Shown here: piece after piece, positions 6,403-8,276 of the stretch | Numbering within the stretch: position 1 is the first letter of the stretch | Layout of the letters: each line of letters opens with the position of its first letter | Source of the DNA: JAKFFN01 sp036675025 | Lineage (GTDB): Bacteria; Sumerlaeota; Sumerlaeia; Sumerlaeales; Sumerlaeaceae | Assembly (NCBI GenBank): GCA_036675025.1 | Contig: JAKFFN010000135.1 | Span: 1-8,276, forward strand | Direction: 5' to 3' | DNA: 8,276 bases | Position numbers and translations under genes: made by a program | Notes under the pieces: model-generated | The model's database searches: none | What the model was told of the DNA's origin: nothing | The model's input: the letters and a program-made list of their open reading frames with translations, nothing else

Positions 6403-7632
6403 TCATAGCAGTTCCTCGAAGAAAACCTGTTGCTGCTGCTGGCGGCGGCGGCCCGTGCGTGGCGCGGGGCGACCCCCCAGGCCGGCGCTCAGAGTGAGGG
6501 CCGAAAAGCCGTGCCGGGCTTTTACTTCATCAATGGCATCGTAGAGGCGCTGGGTTCGCTTTTGCTGTTCCTCCTGGAAAAAATCAAACTGGGCATCTTC
6601 ATTGGGTTGAAGTGCCGCCTTCAGCTCAAGCGAACGTGCGCGCACGCGCCGCGCATAGACATGTTCCGCGGCATGGCGCATTGCATCAATGAGATCAGCA
6701 TCCCGGTCTGACAGGGTGAAAATTTTCAGTCGGCGCGAGGCGCGGTGGCCGTCGGAATAGGCCAGTTCCAGCGTGGCAGTATAGGAACGGGTGCCGCAGG
6801 CGCGCAGCTTCCATGCAAGGCGCTGGGCCAGCAGCACGGCCGCCGCTTCAATCTCAGTGACGCGGCTGGTATCTTCCGGAAAGATATGTTCAAATCGCAC
6901 AGTCTTTACGAGAGGAGTGGCTTTCACCGGCTCATGGCAGATGCCGTTGGCGTGCTCCCACAGCGCGTGGCCGCGCGCCTGGCCATACAGCTGCAGCAGG
7001 CGTTCTTCACCCAGCTGAAGAATCTGGCCGATGCGTTTGATACCGAACTCGCGCAGCTGGCCCAACGTTGCTAGGCCCACGCCCGGCAGAAGGCTTACGG
7101 AAACCTGCGATAGAAACACGGTTTCATTACCCGGCAGCACCTGGAATCCTCCTGCAGGTTTTGCAATTCGAGTGGCAATGCGCGCCACCAGTTTGTTCGC
7201 CGCGATGCCGAAGGAAACCGGCAGGCCAAGATCCCGTTTTACAGCAAGGCCCAGGCGCTGCATCCAGTCCATGGCGGGCCGTTGCATCCATCGTTCGCAG
7301 CCCGTCAGGTCGAGAAAAAATCCATCCTGCTTGTCCATCTCCACCACCGGTGCGCGATCATGCAGGTAAGCCAGTAGCCGGCGCGATGCCTTATCGTACT
7401 CAGGGGCATTTGAGGGGAGAATGGCGACCTTCTCGGCGCGCCGGCGCGCCACGGTAACCGTCATGCCGGAGCGCACGCCGAGGGCGCGGGCTTCATAGGA
7501 TGCGCAAAGCACCAGTCCGCGATCTGCAGCATGGGTAGCCACGATAACAGGGCGCCGTGAAAGAGCAGGATCGCGGGTGCGTTCCACGGCTACGGCAAAG
7601 GCATCGGTATCTATGTAAGTGATCAAAGGCAT
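6403..7632 (-). CDS. Y-family DNA polymerase, DinB/ImuB-like, with degenerate active site
   Basis: The 409-residue protein aligns by eye along its length with DinB. Palm and fingers open PLITYIDTDAFAVAVE with D8 and D10. SYEARALGVRSGM holds Tyr46 and Arg49 in their DinB positions. The second catalytic motif is KQDGFFLDLTG (101-111) instead of S-x-DE-x-FLDLTG: D103 is kept but E104 is Gly (codon GGA, 7321-7323). The steric-gate aromatic at 13 is Ala (GCC, 7594-7596). GIAANKLVARIATRIAKPAG (142-161), the thumb helix-hairpin-helix (LLPGVG, about 181-205) and a little-finger domain (to about 342) follow. QFDFF (348-352) matches a beta-clamp binding motif. The C-terminus is RRRQQQQQVFFEELL. Loss of the glutamate suggests weak or no synthesis and a scaffold role like ImuB, partnering DnaE2 58 bp downstream. 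The start ATG has only a weak GAG 7 nt upstream. A bona fide Pol IV is the alternative. Confidence 0.9.
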   Translation of the reverse strand: MPLITYIDTDAFAVAVERTRDPALSRRPVIVATHAADRGLVLCASYEARALGVRSGMTVTVARRRAEKVAILPSNAPEYDKASRRLLAYLHDRAPVVEMDKQDGFFLDLTGCERWMQRPAMDWMQRLGLAVKRDLGLPVSFGIAANKLVARIATRIAKPAGGFQVLPGNETVFLSQVSVSLLPGVGLATLGQLREFGIKRIGQILQLGEERLLQLYGQARGHALWEHANGICHEPVKATPLVKTVRFEHIFPEDTSRVTEIEAAAVLLAQRLAWKLRACGTRSYTATLELAYSDGHRASRRLKIFTLSDRDADLIDAMRHAAEHVYARRVRARSLELKAALQPNEDAQFDFFQEEQQKRTQRLYDAIDEVKARHGFSALTLSAGLGGRPAPRTGRRRQQQQQVFFEELL

Positions 7633-7642
7633 TCAGGCGCTC

Positions 7643-7662
7643 GTTAGAACATTTGTTCTAAC
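7643..7662. promoter_or_regulatory. Putative LexA SOS box upstream of the polymerase operon
   Basis: This is a perfect 9-bp inverted repeat, GTTAGAACA and TGTTCTAAC, around a TT centre. Its core GAAC-N4-GTTC is the layout of the Gram-positive (DinR/LexA) SOS box rather than the E. coli CTGT-N8-ACAG type. It ends 10 bp before the ATG of the Y-family gene. On the minus strand a possible -35 (TTGAAC, at 7674-7679) lies about 15 bp before TAGAAC, which is inside the palindrome and could act as the -10, so a bound repressor would block the promoter. SOS control of the two downstream polymerase genes is the natural reading. No lexA gene is in the window, so the binding protein is inferred. Confidence 0.7.
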
Positions 7663-7688
7663 ACGCGGCGTGCCTGTTCAAGGGAAAT

Positions 7689-7720
7689 CTGGAAGAATTT
7701 TCCAGGTGTCGTCGCACCTG
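7689..7720. repeat. Two abutting dyads in the divergent intergenic region
   Basis: CTGGAA (7689-7694) and TTCCAG (7700-7705) flank GAATT. CAGGTG (7703-7708) and CACCTG (7715-7720) flank TCGTCG. The arms overlap by three bases, so as RNA hairpins they exclude one another, although both could exist as DNA operator half-sites. Neither is followed by a T-run on either strand. They sit between the SOS box and the AT-rich block and could belong to either divergent gene. Confidence 0.4.
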
Positions 7721-7740
7721 TGAGCTGGATTAGGGACGAG

Positions 7741-7830
7741 TACTAAATGGGCAAAAAGAACCAATTTTAATGTGATAAAAATGGATATTAATATAAATTA
7801 TAAATTGAATTTGTTTCTCTGTTTCCTGCT
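7741..7830 (+). promoter_or_regulatory. AT-rich upstream region of nirB, probable promoter
   Basis: The composition drops sharply to AT-rich within a GC-rich window. The block holds a perfect tandem 7-bp repeat, ATAAATT twice at 7793-7806, TATAAA-like hexamers at 7792-7797 and 7799-7804 that could serve as -10, and a small dyad TTTTA (7765-7769) with TAAAA (7776-7780). No clear FNR, NarL or sigma-54 site was recognised. The run would leave an untranslated leader of roughly 85-95 nt before the nirB ATG. The exact promoter cannot be fixed by eye. Confidence 0.4.
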
Positions 7831-7883
7831 ACACCATCCTCCATAAATCAGTATCTCGTCGCGAAGCATGTGGCGGGTACTCT

Positions 7884-7890
7884 GGAGGTG
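7884..7890 (+). promoter_or_regulatory. Strong ribosome binding site of nirB
   Basis: GGAGGTG matches the anti-Shine-Dalgarno consensus closely and ends 7 nt before the ATG at 7898. It fixes the start of the nitrite reductase gene and contrasts with the weak or absent sites in front of both polymerase genes. Confidence 0.75.
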
Positions 7891-7897
7891 TAAACCT

Positions 7898-8276
7898 ATG
7901 AGTAATCGAGAGAAACTGGTAGTGGTAGGCAACGGAATGGCCGGTATTGCCTGCCTGGAAAACGTCCTCCGGCTGGCTCCTGACCGGTACGATGTTACGG
8001 TGTTCGGAGCAGAAAGATATCCCAATTATAACAGAATTCTCCTTTCGCCAGTACTGGCGGGCGACATGGATTGGGACGATATAATCCTGAATCCACACTC
8101 CTGGTACGAGGAGCGCGGCATCCAGCTCCACATGGGTACTCAGATCACAGAAATTGATCGGGAAAACCGCGTGCTCCGAGGCGCCGGAGGCGTTGAAGCA
8201 GCCTACGATAAGGCGATCATCGCAACCGGCTCAAAGGCGTTTATCATTCCGCTGCCCGGTCACGATAAAGAGGGCG
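7898..8276 (+). CDS. nirB: Nitrite reductase [NAD(P)H] large subunit NirB, N-terminal part
   Basis: The gene is cut by the right edge; 126 residues are visible. It opens with a Rossmann dinucleotide-binding strand, LVVVGNGMAG (GxGxxG at 11-16), followed by YNRILLSPVLAG, a segment characteristic of NirB-type FAD-dependent reductases, then a second FAD contact region ending IIATGSKAF (about 107-115). In the full protein this domain passes electrons from NAD(P)H through FAD to a Fe-S/siroheme module that reduces nitrite to ammonium in the cytoplasm. The siroheme domain would lie outside the window, so an assimilatory nitrate reductase-associated reductase or a stand-alone FAD reductase of the same family cannot be excluded. 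It is transcribed divergently from the polymerase operon behind an AT-rich region and a strong ribosome binding site. The usual partner nirD is not visible. Confidence 0.8.
   Translation, partial: MSNREKLVVVGNGMAGIACLENVLRLAPDRYDVTVFGAERYPNYNRILLSPVLAGDMDWDDIILNPHSWYEERGIQLHMGTQITEIDRENRVLRGAGGVEAAYDKAIIATGSKAFIIPLPGHDKEG

Noticed and set aside
7829..8131. Reverse-strand 100-codon open frame over the nirB start
   Set aside because: It overlaps the strong ribosome binding site and Rossmann motif of nirB on the other strand and resembles no known family.

Overview
The window is moderately GC-rich, bacterial and densely coding. It looks like chromosomal DNA of an Acidobacteriota-type organism. 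That is an inference from the S55 (SpoIVB-like) domain protein, the style of the DnaE2-type polymerase and a GAAC-N4-GTTC SOS box; no rRNA or other marker gene is present to prove it.

Layout. (1) From the left edge to 1597 (+) is the 3' part of a gene for a SpoIVB/S55-type domain protein; its N-terminus lies outside the window. (2) From 1707 to 2591 (+) is a lysine/arginine/serine/alanine-rich, aromatic-free protein resembling histone H1 tails, preceded by a hairpin-bearing leader with a possible promoter. (3) From 2592 to 2753 is a spacer between convergent genes, rich in overlapping inverted repeats of a GCCCA/TGGGC motif. (4) From 7632 down to 2754 (-) is a two-gene unit: a Y-family polymerase (409 aa), then a DnaE2-type DNA polymerase III alpha subunit (1196 aa). 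A 58-bp gap separates them and holds a heptanucleotide tandem repeat. A 20-bp palindrome of the LexA SOS-box type lies 10 bp upstream of the first start codon. (5) From 7633 to 7897 is a divergent intergenic region with the SOS box, two further dyads and a very AT-rich block. (6) From 7898 to the right edge (+) is the start of a NirB-type nitrite reductase large subunit (FAD/NAD(P)H domain).

How the parts work together. The polymerase pair reads as a DNA-damage-inducible translesion mutasome comparable to ImuB-DnaE2 (ImuC), but no imuA gene is adjacent. The Y-family member is the most interesting element. It keeps the DinB fold signatures, the first two catalytic aspartates (D8, D103), Tyr46/Arg49 and a QFDFF beta-clamp motif. 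It has lost the catalytic glutamate (position 104 is Gly) and the aromatic steric gate (position 13 is Ala). It therefore looks intermediate between an active DinB and the inactive scaffold ImuB. DnaE2 keeps its polymerase aspartates and would be the catalytic partner. The S55 protein, histone-like protein and NirB fragment have no evident functional link to this unit.
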